Shown here: in pieces, positions 20,065 to 27,228 of the stretch
Layout: each line of letters starts with the position of its first letter
Position numbering within the stretch: position 1 is the stretch's first letter
Source: a virus
Reading direction: 5' to 3' (one strand)
Length of the DNA: 60,636 nucleotides
Virus record (IMG/VR): IMGVR_UViG_3300042908_000332
Coordinates: 1-60,636 of that record
The notes under the pieces: model-generated
Told to the model about the DNA's origin: nothing
What the model saw: the letters and a program-made list of their open reading frames with translations, nothing else
The model's database searches: none
Position numbers and translations under genes: made by a program

Positions 20065-22125
20065 ATGCGTCAATCACAAGACGGTATAGCTCGAAGGCCA
20101 ATACTTACCACAGACTGGAAGCCTACACACGCTGAATTTGATTATCCAAAACCATTCGTAGATTGGATTGATAGCATCAACAGCGGCTGGCAGAACAAGA
20201 TAAGTTTTAAGCCTTTCGATTTATACTGCGAACAAGCTAGGATCTGGTTACAGGATGATACCATGTTAACCGACTTCGACAACGAAGAAGATCAATACAA
20301 CTGGCTAGCCACAGAGATACAGAAATGTAACGACAACACATTATACTTCTGTAACAAGTACGGTTTTATTAAAGAAGATAAAGCCGAAAACGGTATGCTA
20401 CGCTATCAAGCGTGGGATGCACAGAAAGTACTCCTATTTTTATTTGACTGCGGATACTCCATGATGATAGGTAAAGCCCGACAAATTGGTTTTACCACTA
20501 CAATGTGTCTTGCAGGGATGAAAAGAGTAAATCTCAACAAGTCCTACTTCATTAAATTCGTTACCCATTCCAAAGATAAAGGTGTCGAGATCTTCCGAGA
20601 TAAAGTAAAGTGGACCTACACTAAGATTCCTGACTACATTGCTCAGGACGTAAAGAACTGGACAGACCAAGTAATGTCATTCGATAAGAAGGGTGAGAAG
20701 AAAGGTCGTGACGAAGGTGGTGCATCTCGCTTTCAGGTAGATAGTCCGCAGGTAGATGCAATCAACGGGGGTTCGCCATCGGCAGTATTCATCGATGAAA
20801 TCGGTCTATTTGACATATTCGGTGAGATGATGCGTGAAGGTCGACCTGCTTTATTTAAGTACAACCCGGAAACTGGCAAGATGACCATGCAACAGCAGTT
20901 CTTAGCATGGGGTACAGGAGGTGAAATGGACAAAGGGGGCTCGGTATTCGAGGCAGAATTTAAGATGTGTCTAAGTCAGTGGAAGGAAAAAAACTACGAG
21001 TATGGAATCATACCATTATTCTTCAACGCCTATGCACGAAGAGGTGTCACAGACGAACACATCAACAACGAACGTAAAGCATACCTTGCATTGGAAGGAA
21101 CCAAAAAAGGAGAAGTTGCCAAAGTTCAGTTCCACCAGCATTATCCTATCACAATTGACGATATGTTCCTGCGAAAAGCAAGAACGCTCGTTCCGATTCA
21201 TTATTGTAATCAAAGATTAAGCGAGATATACGGTAAAGATACACCCATAGAGTACGGTTACTTCGAGCCTATTATGGATATGTCACAGCCAACACCCGAC
21301 CTAATCACCGAATATCGCATTACAGGCGCTAGATGGATCAATACATCAGGTAGAGAAGACGTATCCACCACGGCAATGATTGTACATCACCCACCAAACG
21401 GTGAAATATGGAAGAATCGTTGGTATCAAGGGACTGACCCCATCAATTCAGAGACAGGTCACTCAATGATGTGTAGTGCCATATGGGATTCACTTACTAA
21501 TTCCGTTTCTTCTGTAGTATTCCATAGGGATCGCAAGTTTAAGTACACTTACCTACAGGTACTTTTGCAAAGTCTGTACTATGATCAGCAGAAAAGAGGT
21601 GGCGTAAAGGAACTAGTGGAGAATAACATTGGTGATATGCACGTAGACTTCCAAGAGATACACGGATTTAAGACAAAATTTACCGCTAACGCACAACTTC
21701 CTGAATACTTTCAAACTTATGGTGGGAAATGGTTCGGCATTTCCAACAAAGCTAACACAGCACCAAGGATTATTGCAAAAGTGGAGGAAATGATTGATGC
21801 CTACGGCATCAACATAGACGTTCCGTGGATCTGGGAGCAGCTGAAGACCTTCGTGGAGAAAGATTTGAAGAGCTCAACTAGCCATCGTCAAACTAGATAC
21901 CAAGCTGCGGATACCAGGTATGATTATGATGATGCCATCTTTGCTATTGGTTTTGCATATATCAATGCGCAGGCACACGCAAGGTACGAACCTGAAAACA
22001 TCAAGTCACAGGACAAAGAAACACACGTAATTACCAAATATGTACAGTCAAAAGAAACAAATTATCGTATGAAGTTGGCTAAGGTAGATAAGCGCACGGG
22101 TCGTATCCTAAAAATATTGAACTAA
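20065..22125 (+). CDS. terL: Terminase large subunit
   Basis: 686 residues. The ATPase half has a Walker A-type loop IGKARQIGFTTTM near residue 138, where the usual GKT is replaced by GFTT, as in many Bacteroidota phage terminases, and Walker B SAVFIDEIGLFD near 238. The nuclease half shows acidic positions in the RNase H-like order: YQGTDPI near 463, VENNIGDMH near 523 and TRYDYDDAIFAIGFA near 630. It drives DNA into the procapsid through the portal (27229-29433) and cuts the concatemer. No small subunit is recognised. Confidence 0.92.
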   Translation: MRQSQDGIARRPILTTDWKPTHAEFDYPKPFVDWIDSINSGWQNKISFKPFDLYCEQARIWLQDDTMLTDFDNEEDQYNWLATEIQKCNDNTLYFCNKYGFIKEDKAENGMLRYQAWDAQKVLLFLFDCGYSMMIGKARQIGFTTTMCLAGMKRVNLNKSYFIKFVTHSKDKGVEIFRDKVKWTYTKIPDYIAQDVKNWTDQVMSFDKKGEKKGRDEGGASRFQVDSPQVDAINGGSPSAVFIDEIGLFDIFGEMMREGRPALFKYNPETGKMTMQQQFLAWGTGGEMDKGGSVFEAEFKMCLSQWKEKNYEYGIIPLFFNAYARRGVTDEHINNERKAYLALEGTKKGEVAKVQFHQHYPITIDDMFLRKARTLVPIHYCNQRLSEIYGKDTPIEYGYFEPIMDMSQPTPDLITEYRITGARWINTSGREDVSTTAMIVHHPPNGEIWKNRWYQGTDPINSETGHSMMCSAIWDSLTNSVSSVVFHRDRKFKYTYLQVLLQSLYYDQQKRGGVKELVENNIGDMHVDFQEIHGFKTKFTANAQLPEYFQTYGGKWFGISNKANTAPRIIAKVEEMIDAYGINIDVPWIWEQLKTFVEKDLKSSTSHRQTRYQAADTRYDYDDAIFAIGFAYINAQAHARYEPENIKSQDKETHVITKYVQSKETNYRMKLAKVDKRTGRILKILN

Positions 22126-22132
22126 AAACAAG

Positions 22133-22140
22133 TATCTTTG
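22133..22140 (+). promoter_or_regulatory. -7 box of the tail-fibre cassette
   Basis: TATCTTTG, 17 bases before the ATG at 22158 and right after the terL stop. A TTG lies 14 bases upstream, closer than ideal. Confidence 0.5.
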
Positions 22141-22157
22141 CTATAAATTAATTAGTT

Positions 22158-22433
22158 ATGCCAATTCAACAAAGATCACAGCTTAAAGGATTTGGACAAA
22201 GTTCAAACGAAAGATACATTGTAGAAGATATCAATGATATCATTACTGAACTTAATGAAGGAGGAGGTCAAGAAGTTTTAGGTTCAAGTATTTGGGCTAA
22301 TGGCTTTACAATCGTAGGGGCTATTACAGAAGACATTACTCTTCCTGCTGGTGCTACAATTAATTACACAGGTCCATTATTAATGGGTGCAAATTTAACT
22401 ATTCCAACAGGAACAACTTTAAATATTTTATAA
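22158..22433 (+). CDS. Short tail-fibre-like protein sharing an anchor domain
   Basis: 91 residues. The first 36 (MPIQQRSQLKGFGQSSNERY then IVEDINDIITELNEG) are nearly identical to the start of the protein at 23267, so this is a shared attachment domain. The remainder (TLPAGATINYTGPLLMGANL then TIPTGTTLNIL) is a short run of beta-helix-like turns. It could be a truncated or minimal fibre tip. Located between terL and portal, separate from the main tail genes at 53-60 kb. Confidence 0.7.
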   Translation: MPIQQRSQLKGFGQSSNERYIVEDINDIITELNEGGGQEVLGSSIWANGFTIVGAITEDITLPAGATINYTGPLLMGANLTIPTGTTLNIL

Positions 22434-22451
22434 TTTTATAAAAAAATAATC

Positions 22452-23264
22452 ATGAGTCAGATTAACGTAGATATTATTGAACCATTTACAGGTGGTTCCG
22501 ATTTAGTTACAGTAAATGGAATTATTTGTTCTACTCCATCAAGCGGAACAATTCAATTAACTAGTGGTTTTGCTGTTGCAAATGCTGCAACTATTTCCAC
22601 ATTGGTTGGAGATAGAGCTGGAGAAGGAAATACAAATACAGCCAATACATTTATTGGATATAGAGCAGGTAGATATGCTACAAATGGCTTAGGTGTATTT
22701 GTTGGTAATAGCTCAGGTGTTAACTGTACGGGATTAGCAAATACATTTGTAGGAAATTTAGCTGGTCAATCTGTTACAGGTGATTTGAATGTTTATATTG
22801 GTAATAGCGCAGGTAACAATGCTGGTTCAGGTTCAAATAACGTTGCTATTGGTAATCAATCTCTTCCTGCAACCACATCAACTTCAAACTCTATTACTTT
22901 AGGAAATGTAAGTCACAATGTTCTTCGTTGTGCCGTAACATCAATCACATCATTGTCTGATGCTCGTGATAAAAAAGATGTTGCTGACCTTAGCGTTGGT
23001 CTTGAGTTCGTAAAAGGTCTACGTCCAGTTGAATTTGTATGGGATGACCGTGATGAAAACGGGAAACACAATGTTGCTGACTTTGGATTTATTGCACAAG
23101 ATTTAAAAGCTGCTCAAGAAGATGCTGAAATGGCTGATGTATTAAAACTTGTTTATGATGAGAATCCTGAAAAACTTGAAGCTTCTTACGGTAAACTTCT
23201 TCCTATCTTAGTAAAAGCTATCCAAGAGTTAGCTGCTGAAGTAGAAACATTAAAAAATAAGTAA
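22452..23264 (+). CDS. Tail-fibre protein with S74 intramolecular chaperone
   Basis: 270 residues. Residues about 45-150 are glycine/asparagine repeats of the form NTFIGYRAG / VFVGNSSG / NTFVGNLAG / VYIGNSAG / VAIGNQSL, a trimeric beta-helix shaft. From about 170 the S74 domain follows: LSDARDKKDVADLSVGLEFV, KGLRPVEFVWDD and FGFIAQDLKA, with the auto-cleavage serine in the SDARDKKD motif. S74 domains trimerise the fibre and are cut off. The protein likely binds the host surface. Confidence 0.88.
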   Translation: MSQINVDIIEPFTGGSDLVTVNGIICSTPSSGTIQLTSGFAVANAATISTLVGDRAGEGNTNTANTFIGYRAGRYATNGLGVFVGNSSGVNCTGLANTFVGNLAGQSVTGDLNVYIGNSAGNNAGSGSNNVAIGNQSLPATTSTSNSITLGNVSHNVLRCAVTSITSLSDARDKKDVADLSVGLEFVKGLRPVEFVWDDRDENGKHNVADFGFIAQDLKAAQEDAEMADVLKLVYDENPEKLEASYGKLLPILVKAIQELAAEVETLKNK

Positions 23265-23266
23265 TC

Positions 23267-23854
23267 ATGCCTATTCAACAACGTTCTCAATTAAAAGGAT
23301 TTGGTCAAAGCACCAATGAAAAATATATCGTAGAGGATATTAACGACTTAGTTACTGCTGCAAATAATGTTACTCCATCTGGACCATTTTATTTAAATGC
23401 GACAGGAGGAACAAGTATAGTAAACGTCAATACAATTGAAATATCTAACTCTATATTGATTCCCGCAAATACAATTACAACAAGTGCCGTAATGGAGCTT
23501 TTATTTAGAGCTGTAAAAAATGATGCAAACACAACATTATTTTATTGCTATATTTATAAAAATACTGTAAATTCAATTTCAGGCGCATCATTATTGGGTA
23601 CTATAACAGCTGGAACATCGTCAAAATCATACAAAACAAATGCTCAGAGATTTATAAATTATAAATCATCAAATTTAGAAATTATTGATCCTTCATTTGC
23701 GTCTACTACTGATTTAGAATCATCCACTAGTGGATCTATATCATTGGTATCCTTTAATCCATCAGTAGACAATTATATTTTATTAGCAGTTGGAGCCGCA
23801 TCTACTACAGCTACCTGTCAAGTTTCATTTTCAAAACTAGAAATCCATGATTAA
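23267..23854 (+). CDS. Tail-fibre-like protein with shared anchor domain
   Basis: 195 residues. The N-terminal 35 residues repeat those of the protein at 22158 (MPIQQRSQLKGFGQSTNEKY, IVEDINDLVTAAN). The rest is a beta-rich domain (TSAVMELLFRAVKNDANTTL, FYCYIYKNT) resembling a jelly-roll receptor-binding head with no known name. The start is two bases after the S74 protein's stop. I infer a virion fibre or spike that attaches at the same place as the 91-residue protein. Confidence 0.75.
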   Translation: MPIQQRSQLKGFGQSTNEKYIVEDINDLVTAANNVTPSGPFYLNATGGTSIVNVNTIEISNSILIPANTITTSAVMELLFRAVKNDANTTLFYCYIYKNTVNSISGASLLGTITAGTSSKSYKTNAQRFINYKSSNLEIIDPSFASTTDLESSTSGSISLVSFNPSVDNYILLAVGAASTTATCQVSFSKLEIHD

Positions 23855-24047
23855 TATAGAAAAAATTAGTGGAGGATTCGAGATGAATTCAAAACAATAT
23901 GAATTAAAAACTAAAGTAGATGTATACAATGACACTCAATGTGTTGTTGAGACCGATCAAGGTTATATATTTATAGATACTAGCATTACTATTGGCGGTA
24001 ACTCATACGAGAATGTCAATGATATGATTGATTATTTAAAATCTTAA
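23847..24047 (+). CDS. Hypothetical small protein ending the fibre cassette
   Basis: 66 residues, MINIEKISGGFEMNSKQYEL then KTKVDVYNDTQCVVETDQGY. Beta-rich. An internal ATG (MNSKQYEL) could be the true start. It overlaps the fibre gene by eight bases and is followed by a terminator at 24073. Confidence 0.6.
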   Translation: MINIEKISGGFEMNSKQYELKTKVDVYNDTQCVVETDQGYIFIDTSITIGGNSYENVNDMIDYLKS

Positions 24048-24054
24048 TAGTATA

Positions 24055-24399
24055 CTAATGATTTTTAATATGAACTAGGTCTTTATCGAGGCCTAGTTTT
24101 TTATTTTCCCAAACTATTCCGTATTTATTATTTACGGCTTGATGGTAATCATCTAAAATAGAAAGAAACAATTTCATTTCTTTTTTGTTTAACATCTTGC
24201 AGGACATATTCTTGTACTTAGGATACTCTTCGAATACTCCTTTATTCATGTTAATCCAGTATAGATGATATTCTGATTTCTTTCGATGATATTCAAATGC
24301 AGGATATACGAAAGATTTGAGGATAAAGTGCTGAGTCTTATTTTCTAAAACTTGTTTAAGTTTGTTGCTTGAATAGGCACTAGATGTGCTCATAGGCAT
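24055..24399 (-). CDS. Hypothetical protein downstream of the RecB-like nuclease
   Basis: 114 residues (MPMSTSSAYSSNKLKQVLEN; the second methionine is an equal candidate). Charged and aromatic, with KSEYHLYWINMNKGVFEEYP, then helical LFLSILDDYHQAVNN. Not recognised. It overlaps the nuclease gene by 20 bases. The plus-strand terminator of the converging fibre cassette lies inside its 3' end. Confidence 0.65.
   Translation of the reverse strand: MPMSTSSAYSSNKLKQVLENKTQHFILKSFVYPAFEYHRKKSEYHLYWINMNKGVFEEYPKYKNMSCKMLNKKEMKLFLSILDDYHQAVNNKYGIVWENKKLGLDKDLVHIKNH
24073..24105 (+). terminator. Intrinsic terminator of the tail-fibre cassette
   Basis: AACTAGGTC (24073-24081) and GGCCTAGTT (24090-24098), nine pairs with one G-T, loop of eight, then TTTTTTATTTT. 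It lies within the coding sequence of the converging gene at 24055-24399. Confidence 0.8.
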
Positions 24400-25120
24400 T
24401 CCAAATTAGGTCTACTTCATTACTTAAATCAAGTGTTTCAATGACCTTAAAGCTCTCATTCACTTCATTTAACCAACAAATATAGGAATTACCTAATTTA
24501 ATTTGACAATTTTTCTCAATTATTTTTTTATACACGCCTAACTGAAGACTATATTTGACGAGCTCACATGATTCTAGATGCGTAATTGGCCCTGACATCT
24601 TCTTGTTGTAAATTGATTTTGAATCAATCTTCTTGCTAGTCTTGTAGTCCCATATCTGAAGCTCTTTAGCTCTGACGTTATAGAATAACTTGTCAATCAT
24701 TCCACAAATACCTCTTTCTTTATCTCCTACAACCCATTCCATTTTTACAGGAATAAGTCTACCCTTAGCCATAGAGTAAAAATCTTCCACCATTCCCATT
24801 AAATTTACGGGGATTAGATGAGTATGATCAGGCGTATAGCATTTCTGATTGAACCGCATCTCTGCGTACTTGTGTATCTCTGTTCCTACTAATGCGGATC
24901 GATCTCTGACGTTTTCCCAGCTCTTAAGGACCTCGAACATCTCTAAGCCATGCTTCTTTGCGTATAGGCTTGCCATGAGCTCCTGATTGAATATAGGCTC
25001 AAAGTTTTTAATCATGGTGGTTACAGACATACACTCAACACCATCATACAGGTACTTATGCTCGTCCTCATGGAATACAATCCCATTGAACTTATCTAAT
25101 TTTTCAAATATCTCAAACAT
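24380..25120 (-). CDS. PD-(D/E)XK nuclease, RecB/Cas4-like exonuclease
   Basis: 246 residues. A VFHEDEHKYLYDGVECMSVT N-terminus of the type found in phage RecB-like nucleases is followed by GTEIHKYAEMRF (motif H, near 80), ICGMIDKLFYN (motif I Asp near 140), LQIWDYKTSKK (motif D-x-K near 157) and SLQLGVYKKIIE (Q-x3-Y near 190). These are the catalytic elements of RecB-type exonucleases, which resect ends for the annealing protein at 6150-7133. It lies in its own leftward unit behind a structured leader RNA. Confidence 0.85.
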   Translation of the reverse strand: MFEIFEKLDKFNGIVFHEDEHKYLYDGVECMSVTTMIKNFEPIFNQELMASLYAKKHGLEMFEVLKSWENVRDRSALVGTEIHKYAEMRFNQKCYTPDHTHLIPVNLMGMVEDFYSMAKGRLIPVKMEWVVGDKERGICGMIDKLFYNVRAKELQIWDYKTSKKIDSKSIYNKKMSGPITHLESCELVKYSLQLGVYKKIIEKNCQIKLGNSYICWLNEVNESFKVIETLDLSNEVDLIWNAYEHI

Positions 25121-25397
25121 TCTGTAACTCTAATTCTTCAATTAATTCCTCAACTAATTTCTCAGCAATAGCATCATCTTCAGAATACGGACGAAATCTA
25201 TTGGCTAGAAAATATTCATACGGAGAGTTTGATGGCATTTCTATCTCAGCAAGTTTATACCCAAGAACCATATGCTGTCTTGCCAACTTTGCCGCATCTA
25301 CAACTGTGTAAACTGAACCCTTCTTAATCCAAGATGATTTAGGAAATGTACTTGGCATTCCTGAATCGTTAACGCAAATTACTTTGAAATTATTCAT
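25113..25397 (-). CDS. Hypothetical protein behind the structured leader
   Basis: 94 residues from the ATG at 25397 (MNNFKVICVNDSGMPSTFPK). It looks like a small beta-barrel module (SWIKKGSVYTVVDAAKLARQ, then HMVLGYKLAEIEMPSNSPYE), a pattern common in Bacteroidota phage proteins beginning K.VI...GMP...P...W..KG..Y. The end is acidic (EKLVEELIEELELQNV). A 40-codon extension upstream is the translated leader RNA and is rejected. It overlaps the nuclease gene by eight bases. Confidence 0.75.
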   Translation of the reverse strand: MNNFKVICVNDSGMPSTFPKSSWIKKGSVYTVVDAAKLARQHMVLGYKLAEIEMPSNSPYEYFLANRFRPYSEDDAIAEKLVEELIEELELQNV

Positions 25398-25401
25398 GTC
25401 T

Positions 25402-25441
25402 AAAAAATAACCCCCCGTAAGACTAGCAGGAAAACAGGGGG
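25402..25441 (-). terminator. Terminator hairpin in the leader of the nuclease unit
   Basis: CCCCC (25441-25437) pairs with GGGGG within 25416-25411, followed by TTATTTTTT and then, five bases on, the ATG at 25397. The 20-base loop contains TGCTAGTC. A terminator directly before a gene start is an attenuator layout. Confidence 0.8.
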
Positions 25442-25482
25442 TAGAAAAACCTTTATGAAGAAAATGCTGAGGTGCTAGTCTC
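25402..25482 (-). ncRNA. Structured leader or small RNA, pseudoknot-terminator architecture (copy 2)
   Basis: The promoter at 25487-25518 should start RNA near 25482. From the 5' end: GACTAGCA (25480-25473); a weak hairpin CCT/AGG (25472-25470 with 25451-25449); CCCCC; TGCTAGTC (25428-25421), exactly complementary to the first segment; GGGGGG; then a T-rich tract. The pairings interleave, so they form a pseudoknot or compete as terminator and antiterminator. The same order is found at 9452-9543. The 94-residue gene and the RecB-like nuclease lie directly downstream. I infer conditional termination, or a small RNA with occasional read-through. Confidence 0.7.
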
Positions 25483-25486
25483 GGTA

Positions 25487-25518
25487 CAAACCTACGAACC
25501 TTTTTTCTATCCACCAAA
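25487..25518 (-). promoter_or_regulatory. Promoter of the nuclease unit
   Basis: TTTG (25518-25515) and TAGGTTTG (25494-25487) on the minus strand, 20 bases apart: a full Bacteroidota consensus match. It explains the transcript start just before the structured leader. Confidence 0.75.
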
Positions 25519-25526
25519 TTTTAAGT

Positions 25527-25612
25527 GAAAAAAAATAAAGAAAGAAAAAGAAAAATAAGAAAAGAGAAAAAGAAAAAAAGAAGCAAAAAAAGAAAAAGAG
25601 AAAAGAAAAGAT
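25527..25612 (+). repeat. Purine-only A/G low-complexity tract
   Basis: About 85 bases almost only A and G on the plus strand (one C, one T), followed by AT-rich TATAC-type repeats (CGTATATACTACGTATATACT, 25625-25645 region). It lies between divergent promoters. The 76-codon frame across it is a lysine/arginine run and not a believable gene. Confidence 0.7.
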
Positions 25613-25712
25613 TAACTATATATTCGTATATACTACGTATATACTCACATATACTTAATCAAAAAGAAAAAGAAAGAAACCCAAACCCAAAATTTTTTAT
25701 AAATTTTTTGCA

Positions 25713-25720
25713 TATATTTG
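25713..25720 (+). promoter_or_regulatory. -7 box of the abundant structural gene
   Basis: TATATTTG preceded by AT-rich DNA. Start of RNA near 25725 gives a leader of about 68 bases with three hairpins. Confidence 0.6.
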
Positions 25721-25729
25721 CCGAGTACT

Positions 25730-25777
25730 ATGCACGGTGCATGGTTATTTTTTAACCACACAGACTTAGGTCGGTGT
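25730..25777 (+). promoter_or_regulatory. Three consecutive hairpins in a 5' leader
   Basis: ATGCAC-G-GTGCAT (25730-25742), GGTTA-TTTTT-TAACC (25743-25757) and ACAC-a-GAC-TTAG-GTC-g-GTGT (25758-25777) follow each other without a gap, then 15 bases to the ATG at 25793. Likely a stabilising or regulatory leader. Confidence 0.65.
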
Positions 25778-25792
25778 ATAATTTTATTTAAA

Positions 25793-26599
25793 ATGGCAAT
25801 TACTTTTAAACTTCCGGTAATCAATGCTGATTCTGCATTGTTACTAAACACTCCAGTTGCTGCTACAGATGTAGTTTTGGCTTCTGGTCGTTTGACAATC
25901 AAAGACGAATCAGGCGCTAACGCTTTGATCGTTAAAGCTTCTGACCTTCTTGGTTTCCGCTACACTGCTGGTACTGTTGGTACTGCAAACGTAGTTGATG
26001 TTCAGTTGTCTGCTGCTGCTTTGGTTCCAAACGGTCTTTATTCATTGACTGTTTCTGCTCCTTACGCTCAAGCTTTCTTCAGTGGTGGTGTTGAAACTAA
26101 CGCTACATTCCAAGCTCGTACTTACACTGCTGGTGTAGATGCTACTCCAACTGCTGCTGAATTGGCTACATTATTTGCTGCTGAAATCAACGCTGACGTT
26201 AACGCTTATTTTACTGCTGTTGTAACTGGTAGTACAACTGTTCGTATCACAGCTGACAATGCAGGTTTTGGTGGATTGAACGTAGTTGCTCCTGTTGGTG
26301 CTACTGTAACTGATTCTACTGCATGGGTATCTCCTGCTGGAACTCCATCACAAGTTCTTGCTCAGATCAACAATGCTTCTTTGGTTACTGCTGCTCTTTA
26401 CCAAACTTACCAAATCATTTACCGAAAAGAAATCCGCACAAACCTAGTTAATGGTCTTGAGGTTTCTAAGCCAGTTACTGCTTTGGTATACTTGAATGCT
26501 GCTGACGCTGGTACTGCTGCAACTGTTACAAAATTGACTTCAATCTTGAACGGTTCTTATACACCTGTTGCTGACTTCTTGGGTTGTCCAGCTGTATAA
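25793..26599 (+). CDS. Probable abundant structural protein
   Basis: 268 residues from the ATG at 25793 (MAITFKLPVINADSALLLNT). It is alanine, threonine and valine rich, with beta repeats such as TAAELATLFAAEINADVNAY-type segments (AELATLFAAEINADVNAYFT) and VTGSTTVRITADNAGFGGLN, and no cysteine until the end (FLGCPAV). Codon use is strongly biased to GCT, GGT and GTT, like the coat protein gene, suggesting high expression. It has its own promoter, leader and terminator. I infer a decoration, head-fibre or tail structural protein; the family is not recognised. Confidence 0.75.
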   Translation: MAITFKLPVINADSALLLNTPVAATDVVLASGRLTIKDESGANALIVKASDLLGFRYTAGTVGTANVVDVQLSAAALVPNGLYSLTVSAPYAQAFFSGGVETNATFQARTYTAGVDATPTAAELATLFAAEINADVNAYFTAVVTGSTTVRITADNAGFGGLNVVAPVGATVTDSTAWVSPAGTPSQVLAQINNASLVTAALYQTYQIIYRKEIRTNLVNGLEVSKPVTALVYLNAADAGTAATVTKLTSILNGSYTPVADFLGCPAV

Positions 26600-26611
26600 T
26601 TAAATTTTAAT

Positions 26612-26619
26612 TACCTTTG
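26612..26619 (+). promoter_or_regulatory. -7 box overlapping a terminator start
   Basis: TACCTTTG matches TAnnTTTG, directly before the terminator hairpin. With no -33 match it may be chance; if active it would reinitiate through the hairpin into the 26664 gene. Confidence 0.3.
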
Positions 26620-26620
26620 T

Positions 26621-26654
26621 AGGGTAGGCATTAAATTGTCTACCCTATTTTTTT
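26621..26654 (+). terminator. Intrinsic terminator after the abundant structural gene
   Basis: AGGGTAGGCA (26621-26630) and TGTCTACCCT (26637-26646), ten pairs with one G-T, loop of six, then ATTTTTTT. Confidence 0.85.
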
Positions 26655-26663
26655 ATTACTTTT

Positions 26664-27227
26664 ATGGCTGAAAAAGAAGTTGAATTAGTTCTATTCGGGC
26701 TAGAAACAGAAAACGATCTGAGGTTAGAGTACCCTGAGTTAGCTGAGATAGACGAGTTTAAAGGACTTAAAGCAAAAGAGGTAAGACTTAGTTGGTTACT
26801 TGGAAATAGAACAAGTCCAATTTACAGACTAAGCAAAAAGGAAAGGTTGTCAAAAGCCCTAGAGTTAACTTACGGCAGGGATTACCATATCCGAAAAGAC
26901 CTTGGCGAGATTATCAGAGGGGAACTTCCTGACTATATCGTCAATGCCGTCAGAAAAATGGAGTCATTCAATCCTGAGTACAGGTTGAGGGCAAAGTTGA
27001 TGACGCAGTATATGTTTGAAATATTGAACGAAATGATTGTCCTTGACTCTCAAACACTTGCGGCCATGGACATTGATGAAAAGAAAAAGTACACTGACTT
27101 AGTTGTTAAGGTTAATGATGAGCTACCGGGTATGATTAAAAACTTAGAATCAGCATACGGAGCTAAGACTGTAGATAAGAAAACTAGGAAGCAAGTGCTT
27201 GTTAAAATTAATGATGTATTGAAGTGA
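26664..27227 (+). CDS. Hypothetical protein upstream of portal
   Basis: 187 residues, acidic N-terminus (MAEKEVELVLFGLETENDLR), then helices with KEVRLSWLLGNRTSPIYRLS and EIIRGELPDYIVNAVRKMES. The end is lysine rich. Placed one base before the portal gene, so it may be a portal-proximal assembly or packaging factor. Not recognised. Confidence 0.7.
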   Translation: MAEKEVELVLFGLETENDLRLEYPELAEIDEFKGLKAKEVRLSWLLGNRTSPIYRLSKKERLSKALELTYGRDYHIRKDLGEIIRGELPDYIVNAVRKMESFNPEYRLRAKLMTQYMFEILNEMIVLDSQTLAAMDIDEKKKYTDLVVKVNDELPGMIKNLESAYGAKTVDKKTRKQVLVKINDVLK

Positions 27228-27228
27228 T

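Noticed and set aside
25398-25517. 40-codon N-terminal extension of the 94-residue protein
   Set aside because: It translates the promoter-proximal leader with its terminator hairpin; the ATG at 25397 lies after that structure and gives a normal protein start.
25525-25755. 76-codon lysine/arginine frame across the purine tract
   Set aside because: It is only the translation of low-complexity A/G sequence, and it crosses the promoter of the next gene.
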